A stretch of 64,000 bases of DNA from Algoriphagus locisalis (GTDB lineage: Bacteria > Bacteroidota > Bacteroidia > Cytophagales > Cyclobacteriaceae), in the NCBI RefSeq assembly GCF_900116615.1, contig NZ_FPBF01000006.1, positions 248,001 through 312,000 of the forward strand. The letters are read 5' to 3'. Within the stretch, counting starts at the first letter, position 1. Each line of letters opens with the position of its first letter. A program made the translations under genes and the position numbers. The notes beneath the pieces were generated by a model. That model saw only the letters and a program-made list of their open reading frames with translations, made no database searches and had not been told where the DNA came from. Shown piece by piece: positions 17,963-26,388 of the stretch.

Positions 17963-18220
17963 ATGAAAACCAAACTCACGCTCACTGTAGAAAAGGAAAT
18001 TGTAGAGAAAGCCAAGCTTAAAGCTGCCAGTAGGGGTATATCGCTTTCAAAAATGTTTGAGGAGATTTTTGAAAAGGAAAATCCGGAAGTAGAGAAAACC
18101 CCGGAACAGTTTGCTGCTGCACGATTTTTAGAAAGATTAAAAAGAGAGGCTCCAATCAAAGCCCTTGAAAAGTCTGACAAAGAATTAATCCGGGAACACC
18201 GAAATAAAAAGTATGTATAG
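17963..18220 (+). CDS. Ribbon-helix-helix-type antitoxin (DUF6364-like)
   Basis: 85 residues. The amino end KTKLTLTVEKEIVEKAKLKAASRGISLSKMF has the strand-helix-helix pattern of ribbon-helix-helix DNA-binding antitoxins; the rest is charged and helical and probably binds the toxin. It overlaps the PIN toxin gene by 8 bases, typical of a type II module. Two ACACGT sites (17933-17938 and 17951-17956, the second within palindromic ACACGTGT) lie between position 17930 and the start and are candidate operators. Confidence 0.82.
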   Translation: MKTKLTLTVEKEIVEKAKLKAASRGISLSKMFEEIFEKENPEVEKTPEQFAAARFLERLKREAPIKALEKSDKELIREHRNKKYV

Positions 18221-18623
18221 GATATTTTTGGATTCGAATGTTGCACTCGATTTGGTGGCAAATCGGGAGCCATTTGTTGAGGACTCTAAGCCATTTATTT
18301 CTTTGGTAGCAGAAGGAGAAGCTCAACTTTTTATTTCTGAAGCTTCATTAGCACTCCTTATTTATATGTCTTTTGACCGCTACAAACTTGATAATGCCAA
18401 AGAAAAACTGATTCAATTCACTGAATTTTGTTCAGTGATTTCGGGAGGAAAAGTTGCTTTTTTAAACGCGCTGAATTCAGATTTCAAAGACAAAGAAGAT
18501 GCCCTTCATTATTTTACTGCTGTCGCAAATAAAATGGATTTTGTGATTACGCGCGACATCAAGGATTTCAAAACAGCAGATCAAATTCCCGTTATGACTC
18601 CAAAAGAATTTTTCAAACCCTGA
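18213..18623 (+). CDS. PIN-domain ribonuclease toxin (VapC-like)
   Basis: 136 residues, single PIN domain. The acidic metal site is seen in FLDSNVALD at the start, DKEDALHYFTA in the second half and FVITRDIKDF near the end. Such toxins cleave RNA when the antitoxin is degraded. The start ATG is inside the antitoxin gene, so the two are translated together. The pair sits at the right edge of the queG repeat hotspot, consistent with a mobile accessory module. Confidence 0.85.
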   Translation: MYRIFLDSNVALDLVANREPFVEDSKPFISLVAEGEAQLFISEASLALLIYMSFDRYKLDNAKEKLIQFTEFCSVISGGKVAFLNALNSDFKDKEDALHYFTAVANKMDFVITRDIKDFKTADQIPVMTPKEFFKP

Positions 18624-18831
18624 GATTATTTTTCTGCTTTTCAAGCTCGATTTCATCTTTTTTGCCTTTTTCCTCCCTTTATTAAACTACCACACCTGTC
18701 TTCTTGTTATGTCCCTGGTTGGAGCGTAAAGGATGACTATAAGTTGAACCAGACCTTTTCCCTATGTACTTTACTTCACCAAGATCGTTGACAAAGTCTT
18801 GTGTCTTGAATCTTGATACTAAAATCTCACA

Positions 18832-19932
18832 ATGAAAGGATTTCGATTTACTCAGTTCGTACCCACTCAGGATCCTGAGAAGAATACGTTTGAGAATCTG
18901 CTGAATATATTTTTGCAACTCGTCACTATGACTGGCGGTGATGTAGCTGAAGCTTTGAGTTGGCTGACCAACTTGGACAATCGCTATGGAATGACCAATC
19001 CCAATTACGGAATTGGAGACTTTATCGAGGATTTAAAATCCAAAGGGTATCTAACCGAGGAAAACCAAAAAGGGGAATTTAAAATCACCGGAAAAGCAGA
19101 GCAGACCATTCGAAAGTCAGCTTTGGAGGAAATTTTTGGAAAGCTCAAACGTGGGAAGTCCGGGCAGCACAAAACCACACATTCCGGTCAGGGCGAAGAG
19201 CGGGGCACAGATCGTCGAGCCTATGAATTTGGGGATAATCTGGATCAGATCGCTTTGACAGATTCCTTGCGTAATGCACAGGCCAATCATGGTTTTTCTG
19301 GAGATTACCTATTGACCGAAGATGATCTTGAAGTGGTAGAAAATGAGTTTCGTTCCCAAACTTCCACTGTGCTGATGATTGATATTTCTCATTCAATGAT
19401 TTTGTATGGAGAAGATAGAATTACTCCGGCGAAGAAAGTTGCCATGGCTTTGGCAGAACTCATCAAAACCCGCTACCCTAAGGACACGCTCGATATTATA
19501 GTATTCGGAAATGATGCCTGGCAGATTGAAATCAAGGATTTGCCTTATCTGCAAGTTGGTCCATATCACACGAATACTGTTGCTGGACTGGAATTAGCAA
19601 TGGATTTACTTCGAAGAAGGAAGAATCCAAACAAGCAGATTTTCATGATCACCGATGGAAAACCGACTTGCTTGAAAGTGGGAATCAAGTACTACAAAAA
19701 TGCTTTTGGCATTGACAGTAAGATCCTCAGCGAAACGCTGAAGCTGGCTGCACAATGCCGAAAATTGAAAATACCAGTGACTACCTTTATGATTGCTTCA
19801 GATCCGTATTTGAAGGAATTTGTAAAGGAATTTACCAAAGTGAATAATGGGAATGCCTACTACAGCAGTCTGAAAGGGCTCGGCGACCTGATTTTTGAAG
19901 ATTATAGACGAAACAGAACGAAACGCTTTTAA
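18832..19932 (+). CDS. VWA-domain protein of a MoxR/ChlI-VWA pair
   Basis: 366 residues. A helical amino-terminal part (about 15-150) contains the segment GQHKTTHSGQGEE...YEFGD that I recall from other VWA partners of AAA+ ATPases. A von Willebrand A domain covers about 178-355. The metal-dependent adhesion site is complete: DISHS at 184-188, a Thr in YHTNTVAG and Asp in MITDGKP. It probably presents a client or metal to the AAA+ ring encoded 5 bases downstream. No signal peptide, so cytoplasmic. Function of the pair is unknown. Confidence 0.88.
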   Translation: MKGFRFTQFVPTQDPEKNTFENLLNIFLQLVTMTGGDVAEALSWLTNLDNRYGMTNPNYGIGDFIEDLKSKGYLTEENQKGEFKITGKAEQTIRKSALEEIFGKLKRGKSGQHKTTHSGQGEERGTDRRAYEFGDNLDQIALTDSLRNAQANHGFSGDYLLTEDDLEVVENEFRSQTSTVLMIDISHSMILYGEDRITPAKKVAMALAELIKTRYPKDTLDIIVFGNDAWQIEIKDLPYLQVGPYHTNTVAGLELAMDLLRRRKNPNKQIFMITDGKPTCLKVGIKYYKNAFGIDSKILSETLKLAAQCRKLKIPVTTFMIASDPYLKEFVKEFTKVNNGNAYYSSLKGLGDLIFEDYRRNRTKRF

Positions 19933-19937
19933 GCCAT

Positions 19938-21461
19938 ATGGACTACCAAAAACTGACACCACAGGAACTCACACAGATAAAAACCCTCGGTCAACTCAAA
20001 GCCGCCGGATACCAATCCAAATCCATCAAAGAAGAACTTCGCGACAATTTGATCTTGAAGATCAAGCGGAAAGAGAATGTCTTTGAAGGAATTTGGGGTT
20101 ATGAGGATACGGTGATTCCTGATATCGAGCGGGCGATTTTGTCCCGACACAACATCAATTTACTCGGTCTGAGAGGACAAGCGAAAACGAGGATTGCCCG
20201 AATGATGACCCAATTGCTGGATGAATATGTTCCGGTGGTTTTTGGTTCAGAGCTGAATGATGATCCGTTGGCTCCCTTGAGTACTTATGCAAAAGACAAA
20301 ATCGAGGAGAAAGGGGATGATACACCAATCATTTGGTGGCATAGAAATGATAGATATACAGAAAAATTGGCTACTCCAGATGTTTCTGTGGCCGATTTGA
20401 TAGGTGATGTTGATCCTATCAAGGCAGCCACGATGAAATTGAGTTATAATGATGAGCGAGTGATTCATTACGGACTGGTACCCAGATCACATCGTTCTAT
20501 TTTCGTGATCAATGAATTACCGGATTTACAAGCCAGAATTCAGGTTGCCTTGTTCAATATCCTGCAGGAAGGCGACATTCAAATCCGTGGATTCAAATTG
20601 AGATTGCCACTGGATATCCAGTTTGTGTTTACTGCAAATCCGGAAGATTACACCAATCGAGGAAGTATAGTTACGCCGCTGAAGGATAGAATTGAAAGTC
20701 AGATCATCACGCATTATCCTAAGTCAATTGAGATCGGTAGAAGAATTACGGCTCAGGAAGCCAATCTGAAAGGCAAGCCTGTGGATAATATCTATGTGCC
20801 GGAACTGATGAAGGACTTGATTGAGCAGATTGCTATCGAGGCCAGAGGTTCTGAGTTTGTGGATGAGAAAAGCGGTGTTTCGGCACGATTGACGATCTCG
20901 GCTTATGAAAATCTGATTTCAGCCGCAGAGCGTCGAATGTATATGAATGGAGAAAAAAATACTAATGTTCGTATTGCTGATTTGATTGGGGTGATTCCCG
21001 CGATTACAGGAAAGGTAGAATTGGTCTATGAAGGCGAACAGGAAGGCGCAGGTTTAGTTGCATACAATTTAATTGGAAAAGCTATACGTTCTCAATTTGT
21101 AAACTATTTCCCTTCCCCTGAACAGAAGAAAAAATCGAAAGACGGAAATCCATACGTCATCCCTCTGGCATGGTTTGGAGAAGGAAATGAGCTGGATATT
21201 CTAGCCTCTCAAGCTGATAAGGACTATAAAACGGCACTTCATTCAGTACCTGGATTAGAGGAGGTAGTTACGCAGTTGGTGAAAGATTTACCAGAAAAAG
21301 AGAAGGAATTCTTTATGGAATTTGCGCTACATGGATTGGCGGAATTCTCTCAACTCAGCAAAAAAGTGCTTGATACTGGGTTGCAATTCAAAGACTTGTT
21401 CAGCTCCATGTTTGATATGGGACCTGGAGATGAGGACGATTTTGAGGAGGATGATTTGTAA
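19938..21461 (+). CDS. MoxR/ChlI-type AAA+ ATPase partner of the VWA protein
   Basis: 507 residues. Walker A GLRGQAKT at 77-84, Walker B-like IFVINELPDL, sensor 1 in FVFTANPEDYTNRG and an arginine near PLKDRIESQI. The order matches magnesium-chelatase ChlI/MoxR ATPases, which work with VWA proteins in metal insertion or protein remodelling. The carboxyl terminus ends in a very acidic tail (DEDDFEEDD). It follows the VWA gene by 5 bases. No chlorophyll genes are present, so a chaperone-like role is likelier than Mg chelation. Confidence 0.88.
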   Translation: MDYQKLTPQELTQIKTLGQLKAAGYQSKSIKEELRDNLILKIKRKENVFEGIWGYEDTVIPDIERAILSRHNINLLGLRGQAKTRIARMMTQLLDEYVPVVFGSELNDDPLAPLSTYAKDKIEEKGDDTPIIWWHRNDRYTEKLATPDVSVADLIGDVDPIKAATMKLSYNDERVIHYGLVPRSHRSIFVINELPDLQARIQVALFNILQEGDIQIRGFKLRLPLDIQFVFTANPEDYTNRGSIVTPLKDRIESQIITHYPKSIEIGRRITAQEANLKGKPVDNIYVPELMKDLIEQIAIEARGSEFVDEKSGVSARLTISAYENLISAAERRMYMNGEKNTNVRIADLIGVIPAITGKVELVYEGEQEGAGLVAYNLIGKAIRSQFVNYFPSPEQKKKSKDGNPYVIPLAWFGEGNELDILASQADKDYKTALHSVPGLEEVVTQLVKDLPEKEKEFFMEFALHGLAEFSQLSKKVLDTGLQFKDLFSSMFDMGPGDEDDFEEDDL

Positions 21462-21467
21462 TTGAAT

Positions 21468-21562
21468 TCCCGCAGATCAGCGCAGATAAAAGTCGCAGAT
21501 AATCGCTGATTTGAAACAGTCAGCAATTATCTGCGAAATGATTAGCGTAAATCTGCGGGAAA
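21468..21562. repeat. Imperfect long inverted repeat with CGCAGAT motifs
   Basis: Outer arms TCCCGCAGAT / ATCTGCGGGA frame a roughly 47-base imperfect palindrome. CGCAGAT recurs three times in the left arm and as its complement twice in the right arm. It could fold into a long hairpin after the ATPase gene and end transcription. It resembles dispersed intergenic repeats of Bacteroidota genomes rather than a simple terminator. Confidence 0.75.
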
Positions 21563-21576
21563 AGCATTCCTTATTT

Positions 21577-21939
21577 TTATATCAAATGAAGTAAAATCAA
21601 TGCAAGCAAAGCTGGTAATCCCTGTACCCAAAAGATTTTTTTGCTCGCTGTCACTGCTCCAAAGATTCCAGCGACCAATACACAGCTAAGAAAGAAAACT
21701 GCTACATAAAAAGACCAATTCGGATCTTCAATCAGCAAAGACCAAACTAATCCGGCCACCAAAAAACCATTGTAAAGCCCCTGGTTGGCAGCTAAACCCT
21801 TGGTTTTTGGAAATAATTCAGGAGGTAATGATTTGAAGGTTTTTCGCCCGATTGTCTCCCAGGCGAACATTTCGAAGTAAAGAAAATAGAGGTGCAGAGC
21901 GGCAATGGCAGCAATTAGAATATCAGCAAGGAGTTCCAT
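21577..21939 (-). CDS. DUF1304 family membrane protein
   Basis: 120 residues from the ATG at 21939, the usual family length; an upstream in-frame start at 21969 is less likely. About four hydrophobic helices. Family hallmarks include FEMFAWET near the amino end and LAANQGLYNGFL in the middle. The family is widespread in the inner membrane and has no established function. It is a single gene facing the convergent ATPase operon. Confidence 0.88.
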   Translation of the reverse strand: MELLADILIAAIAALHLYFLYFEMFAWETIGRKTFKSLPPELFPKTKGLAANQGLYNGFLVAGLVWSLLIEDPNWSFYVAVFFLSCVLVAGIFGAVTASKKIFWVQGLPALLALILLHLI

Positions 21940-22084
21940 AGTGTGAAATTTTCCAAATAAGATAAGCATTAGTAATCAGTGTACAGTCTCAGTAAGCAGA
22001 TCCTGAAATAATCAGCCAAATTTACTTCACAATTAATCTGCTTAATTTACTATTACTGGGACTGATCACTGTTAGCTGATCTCT

Positions 22085-22092
22085 TATCTTTG
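22085..22092 (+). promoter_or_regulatory. -7 promoter box TATCTTTG of the rRNA methyltransferase gene
   Basis: Exact TAnnTTTG match, four bases (CCCC) before the ATG at 22097. The 15 bases TATCTTTGCCCCATG are identical to those at the truncated queG start in R3. No clear -33 element was seen. Confidence 0.55.
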
Positions 22093-22096
22093 CCCC

Positions 22097-23473
22097 ATGC
22101 CAGAAACCAATCTTCCTAAGGACTTCGAGTCTCAGATGCTCGAATTACTCGGTCAAGCCGAATTTGAGCAATTTAAAGAAGCTATTAACAAGCCATCCCG
22201 AACTTCTATAAGATTAAATTCTGCGAAAACTTTTTCCACATCCTGGCCAAAATCTCCAATTCCATGGACTCGGAACGGTTTTTTTCTCGACGAACGACCT
22301 TCTTTTACCCTTGATCCTGCCATTCATGCCGGCGCATATTATGTGCAAGAGGCATCATCTATGTTTATTGAGCATATTCTGAATTCTGTGGAAATCCCTA
22401 AGGGGATTTATCTTGATTTGGCCGCAGCTCCTGGAGGTAAATCCACCTTGCTTTCTAGCTATTTGGGTGATGAAGGAATGCTGGTTGCCAATGAAGTGAT
22501 ACAGTCTAGAGCCCAGATTTTGAAGGAGAATATCATCAAATGGGGACTTGGGAACAGCATAGTGACAAATAATGATCCAGAGCATTTTGATCCGTTGGAA
22601 GGCTTTTTTGATCTGGTTTTAGTTGATGCTCCTTGTTCTGGAGAAGGCATGTTTCGGAAGGATCCTCAGGCTCGGGAAGAATGGTCTATTGACAATGTGC
22701 AACTTTGCTCCGCTCGGCAGAAACGTATTATGGACCAAGCTGGAGCTTTGGTGAAAGCTGATGGTTACTTGGTGTACAGCACCTGTACCTTCAATGAGCA
22801 GGAAAATGAAGATATGATCCGATTTATGACTGAAGAGTTTTCCTATGAGCCTGTTAGAATTTCGCTGGATGCGGATTGGAATATCAAGGAAACTGAGGTA
22901 GAAGCCGAAGGAAAGACTTATTACGGCTATCGATTTTTTCCACACTTGGTGGAGGGCGAAGGCTTTTTTATCACTGTTTTAAAAAGATCTGAAGAAGCTT
23001 ACATTCAAGAACCAAAGCGTATTAAGGACTTCAAACATCCTTTTCTGAAGGAAGTATTCAATCGGGAATCAAGCGATCTGGATGAAGAATTGGGCTTCGA
23101 TGGAATTGGGAAATATTACACACTGAATGATTCTTACTTCAGGATATCGAAGGATTGGAATCTGCATTTCCAGAAAATTTCGCACCATTTAAGCTTGAAG
23201 TATTTTGGAGTGGAGATTGGTAAAAAACAGAAAAATGACTGGATTCCAAATCATGAATGGGCCCTTTCAATTTTACCTAAAAAAGATTTTCCTTCACACG
23301 AGCTTACTGAAGCTGAATCCATCGAATTTTTGCGTAAAAATGACCTAGAACTTCCTGATTTACCCCTAGGCTGGGTGTTGATAACTTACAGAAATCTTCC
23401 CCTTGGCTGGATCAAAAATCTCGGAAACCGTGTGAACAACTACTACCCGAAAGAGTGGAGAATTAGAATGTAA
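22097..23473 (+). CDS. RsmF-like rRNA (cytosine-5) methyltransferase
   Basis: 458 residues. SAM-dependent RNA m5C methyltransferase of the NOL1/NOP2/Sun family. The SAM site is DLAAAPGGKST, the catalytic Cys pair is in VDAPCSGEGMFRKDP and YSTCTFNEQENE. A carboxyl-terminal part (about 310-458) resembles the RsmF PUA-like RNA-binding region. By homology it should methylate 16S rRNA, but the exact cytosine cannot be read from sequence. It is monocistronic, with a promoter box against the start codon. Confidence 0.9.
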   Translation: MPETNLPKDFESQMLELLGQAEFEQFKEAINKPSRTSIRLNSAKTFSTSWPKSPIPWTRNGFFLDERPSFTLDPAIHAGAYYVQEASSMFIEHILNSVEIPKGIYLDLAAAPGGKSTLLSSYLGDEGMLVANEVIQSRAQILKENIIKWGLGNSIVTNNDPEHFDPLEGFFDLVLVDAPCSGEGMFRKDPQAREEWSIDNVQLCSARQKRIMDQAGALVKADGYLVYSTCTFNEQENEDMIRFMTEEFSYEPVRISLDADWNIKETEVEAEGKTYYGYRFFPHLVEGEGFFITVLKRSEEAYIQEPKRIKDFKHPFLKEVFNRESSDLDEELGFDGIGKYYTLNDSYFRISKDWNLHFQKISHHLSLKYFGVEIGKKQKNDWIPNHEWALSILPKKDFPSHELTEAESIEFLRKNDLELPDLPLGWVLITYRNLPLGWIKNLGNRVNNYYPKEWRIRM

Positions 23474-23496
23474 AGTCTGAGGTAGGAAGCGTACTA

Positions 23497-23530
23497 CTGT
23501 CTTCTGTCTCCCGTCTCCTGTCTTCCGTCC
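23497..23530. repeat. Degenerate tandem pyrimidine repeat
   Basis: Four loose copies of a GTCTTCTGTCTCC-like unit run in a row just after the methyltransferase gene. Its complement (GAAGACxGA) recurs at 40676-40702 and 62392-62418. No function is evident. Confidence 0.5.
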
Positions 23531-23632
23531 AGATCAACCCAGAGAATAAGTCTGATGGCATCCTTACCGATAATCACATAAATTTCACTACTTTCACGGC
23601 TGAAATAGTTCTTAACTTTATTTCTTAATCAA

Positions 23633-23806
23633 CCGGAAGAGGTTTTACTTAGCTGTAGATTAATAGGGAATCGTGTGTAAATCACGAACTGTCGCGCAAC
23701 TGTAAGTAGCACACCAAAGACGATCATCCTCGCATGTCCACTGTCTCCCACACCACGAGGGACGGGAAGGACGATGAAAGTCGCTACAAGTCAGGAGACC
23801 TGCCTA
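23633..23806 (+). ncRNA. Cobalamin riboswitch
   Basis: Hallmarks in order: the upstream stretch TTAATAGGGAATCGTGTG, a small AATCACGAA turn, the core GCGCAACTGTAAG (23694-23706), a variable hairpin region, and the B12 box AGTCAGGAGACCTGCCT (23789-23805). It precedes metE by about 200 bases. Vitamin B12 should switch off this B12-independent enzyme. Two hairpins lie in the 200 bases after it, one ending at the metE start. Confidence 0.95.
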
Positions 23807-23920
23807 TTCCGTTCTGACGATGCTTCCGCGAAATGAGGCCTTTTAGTCAAGTTTGATACGTTTTCTTATAGTTCTGTTTATCTGTGCCCTTCGGCTCAGA
23901 CCATTCCTGCTATGCGCGTA

Positions 23921-24009
23921 TTTCACTTTACTTTTTGCTCCATATCGCAGGCAAAGTGAAATCTAGCCAAAGAGCTTTTAACTCATTATTCATCATTAAA
24001 AGTTAAAAG
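23921..24009 (+). promoter_or_regulatory. Possible expression platform between riboswitch and metE
   Basis: Hairpin 1 pairs TTTCACTTT (23921-23929) with AAAGTGAAA (23953-23961). Hairpin 2 pairs CTTTTAACT (23975-23983) with AGTTAAAAG (24001-24009), ending two bases before the metE ATG. Neither has a T run, so control of translation initiation is likelier than termination. Confidence 0.5.
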
Positions 24010-24011
24010 AG

Positions 24012-26339
24012 ATGCAAACGCATAATCTTGGCTATCCGCGAATTGGTAGCCGTCGAGAACTCAAAAAAGCCTGTGAACAGTATTGGTCAGGCAAAATCGC
24101 ACTTTCTGACCTGCACACTGCTGGAGAAAGTATCCGCAAAGACAACTGGATTCTTCAAAAGGATGCTGGAATTGATTTGATCCCCTCCAATGATTTTTCC
24201 TACTATGACCAAGTCTTGGATATGTCCCTGACGGTCGGCGCCATTCCTGAGCGCTATCATGAGGTGATTCTCCAAAAAGGAGGCAATGAACTGGACTTGT
24301 ATTTCGCTATGGCGCGGGGCTACCAGCAAAATGGCTTGGACATTACTGCCATGGAAATGACAAAATGGTTTGATACGAATTACCATTACATCGTCCCGGA
24401 ATTCACCAAGAATCAAGAATTCAAGCTGTTCTCCACCAAAGTGATTAAGGAATTTTCCGAAGCAAAGGAGTTGGGAATTACGACCAAGCCAGTGTTGATC
24501 GGACCAGTTTCCTATTTGCTTTTGGGAAAGGAAAAAGAAGAAGGTTTTGAACGGATCGACCTGATCAAAAACCTGCTTCCGGTATATCTGGAAATCCTTA
24601 AAAAATTGGATGCGCTTCATATTGAATTTGTGCAGTTCGATGAGCCATTTCTAGCGATGGATTTGACTGAGAAAGAGCAAAAAGCCTTTTCATACGTTTA
24701 CGCCGAGATCAAAAAAGCTTTCCCTTCGCTTAAAATCATTTTGGCTAATTACTTCGATTGCTTCGGAGAAAATCTGGAAATGGCTCTTTCTCTTCCTGTA
24801 CACACACTTCACCTAGACTTAGTTAGATGCGCATCCCAGCTAGATGATATTCTGGATTTGGGGAAATTGAAAGCCAACGTCAACTTGTCTTTGGGAGTAG
24901 TAGATGGGAGAAATATCTGGAAAAATGACTTCAAGCACTCACTTTCTCTCATTAAAAAAGCGGCAGATAAAATCGGTAATGATCGTGTTTGGATAGCTCC
25001 CTCTTGCTCGCTGATCCATTCTCCATGTGATTTGGATTTGGAGGAAAATACAGCATCTCTTCCTGCTGAAGTGAAGCAATGGTTGGCTTTTGCGAAGCAG
25101 AAAATCGCAGAAGTTGTGACCTTGAAAAAGTTGGTAGAAAACGATAAAGATTTAGAGGTTTTGGAAGCTTTTTCGCTGAATGTGGTAGCAATCGCCAGCC
25201 GAAAATCCTCAACACTAATACATAATCTACAGGTCAAAGATCGGTTAAAAGCTATAGTAAAATCTGATGACCAGCGTAAAAGCGGGTTTTCAATTCGCCA
25301 ATCCAAGCAAAAAGTGGCATTAAACCTCCCACATTTTCCCACTACTACAATTGGCTCCTTTCCACAGACTACCGAAGTACGCTCTTGGAGAGCAAGATTT
25401 AAGAAAGGTGATTTGACCCAAGAAGCTTATGAAAAACTCTTGGAAGATGAGACCAAAGATTCTATCCTGTGGCAGGAAGAAATCGGAATGGATGTGCTTG
25501 TACATGGGGAATTTGAGCGCAACGACATGGTGGAGTATTTCGGTGAGCAGTTGGCGGGATTTGCTTTCACCAAGTTTGGCTGGGTGCAGAGTTACGGTAG
25601 TCGATGCGTGAAGCCGCCGATTATTTACGGGGATGTACAACGTCCTCAGCCGATGACGGTTCGCTGGTCAGCTTTTGCGCAGTCGCTTACTGACAAACCT
25701 GTAAAAGGGATGCTTACTGGGCCGGTGACGATCTTGCAATGGAGCTTTGTGCGTAATGATCAGCCTAGGTCTCAAACGTGTACTCAGATTGCTTTGGCTA
25801 TCCGTGACGAAGTAGTGGATCTGGAGAAGGCTGGAATCGGAGTGATCCAGATCGATGAGCCTGCGATCAGAGAAGGGCTTCCACTGCGAAAAGCGGACTG
25901 GAAGGCGTATCTGGAATGGGCAGTTCGCGCATTTAGGATTTCCGCCAGCGGGGTAAAAGATGAAACGCAGATCCATACACACATGTGTTATTCAGAGTTC
26001 AATGACATCATTCAGAACATCGCTGACATGGACGCGGATGTGATTACAATAGAATGCTCCAGATCCCAGATGGAGCTGTTGGATGCCTTCGCGGAGTTTA
26101 ATTATCCAAATGAAATTGGTCCTGGTGTGTATGATATTCACTCTCCACGGGTGCCGTCTAAAGCCGAAATGATCGCATTGATGGAGAAAGCAAAGGCGGT
26201 AATCCCGGCAGCAAATCTATGGGTAAACCCGGATTGTGGCTTGAAAACCCGCCACTGGGAAGAAACCAAAAAAGCGCTGATCGAAATGGTGTCTGCAGCG
26301 AAGAAACTGCGTGAAGCGGTGACTGAGCCTGTGAGCTAA
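24012..26339 (+). CDS. metE: Cobalamin-independent methionine synthase
   Basis: 775 residues, full length. It transfers a methyl group from 5-methyltetrahydropteroyl-triglutamate to homocysteine. Two homologous halves are present: the amino-terminal one begins HNLGYPRIGSRRELKKA, the catalytic one begins TTTIGSFPQTTEVR. Zinc ligands appear in HTHMCYSEF (His and Cys) and NPDCGLKTR (Cys); the substrate Asp/Glu sites are in IQIDEPAIREG. The cobalamin riboswitch upstream predicts shut-off when B12 is available, implying that a B12-dependent MetH exists elsewhere. Confidence 0.98.
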   Translation: MQTHNLGYPRIGSRRELKKACEQYWSGKIALSDLHTAGESIRKDNWILQKDAGIDLIPSNDFSYYDQVLDMSLTVGAIPERYHEVILQKGGNELDLYFAMARGYQQNGLDITAMEMTKWFDTNYHYIVPEFTKNQEFKLFSTKVIKEFSEAKELGITTKPVLIGPVSYLLLGKEKEEGFERIDLIKNLLPVYLEILKKLDALHIEFVQFDEPFLAMDLTEKEQKAFSYVYAEIKKAFPSLKIILANYFDCFGENLEMALSLPVHTLHLDLVRCASQLDDILDLGKLKANVNLSLGVVDGRNIWKNDFKHSLSLIKKAADKIGNDRVWIAPSCSLIHSPCDLDLEENTASLPAEVKQWLAFAKQKIAEVVTLKKLVENDKDLEVLEAFSLNVVAIASRKSSTLIHNLQVKDRLKAIVKSDDQRKSGFSIRQSKQKVALNLPHFPTTTIGSFPQTTEVRSWRARFKKGDLTQEAYEKLLEDETKDSILWQEEIGMDVLVHGEFERNDMVEYFGEQLAGFAFTKFGWVQSYGSRCVKPPIIYGDVQRPQPMTVRWSAFAQSLTDKPVKGMLTGPVTILQWSFVRNDQPRSQTCTQIALAIRDEVVDLEKAGIGVIQIDEPAIREGLPLRKADWKAYLEWAVRAFRISASGVKDETQIHTHMCYSEFNDIIQNIADMDADVITIECSRSQMELLDAFAEFNYPNEIGPGVYDIHSPRVPSKAEMIALMEKAKAVIPAANLWVNPDCGLKTRHWEETKKALIEMVSAAKKLREAVTEPVS

Positions 26340-26348
26340 AAATAAGTT

Positions 26349-26383
26349 GCCTGGCGGAGTAAGATTCCGCTGGGCGATTTTTT
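26349..26383 (+). terminator. Terminator of metE
   Basis: Ten-base stem GCCTGGCGGA / TCCGCTGGGC with two G-U pairs and a 7-base loop, followed by GATTTTTT. It lies 9 bases after the metE stop codon. Confidence 0.8.
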
Positions 26384-26388
26384 AACAA

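Noticed and set aside
17887-18273. Minus-strand frame of 128 codons across the antitoxin gene
   Set aside because: It is antisense to a convincing antitoxin/toxin pair and has serine-rich low-complexity composition.
18682-18918. Minus-strand frame overlapping the start of the VWA gene
   Set aside because: Starts inside the VWA coding region, has no family resemblance; the gap 18624-18831 otherwise shows no gene.
24087-25342. Two long minus-strand frames (177 codons each) inside metE
   Set aside because: metE is a full-length, clearly recognised gene; these are antisense shadows with no family resemblance.
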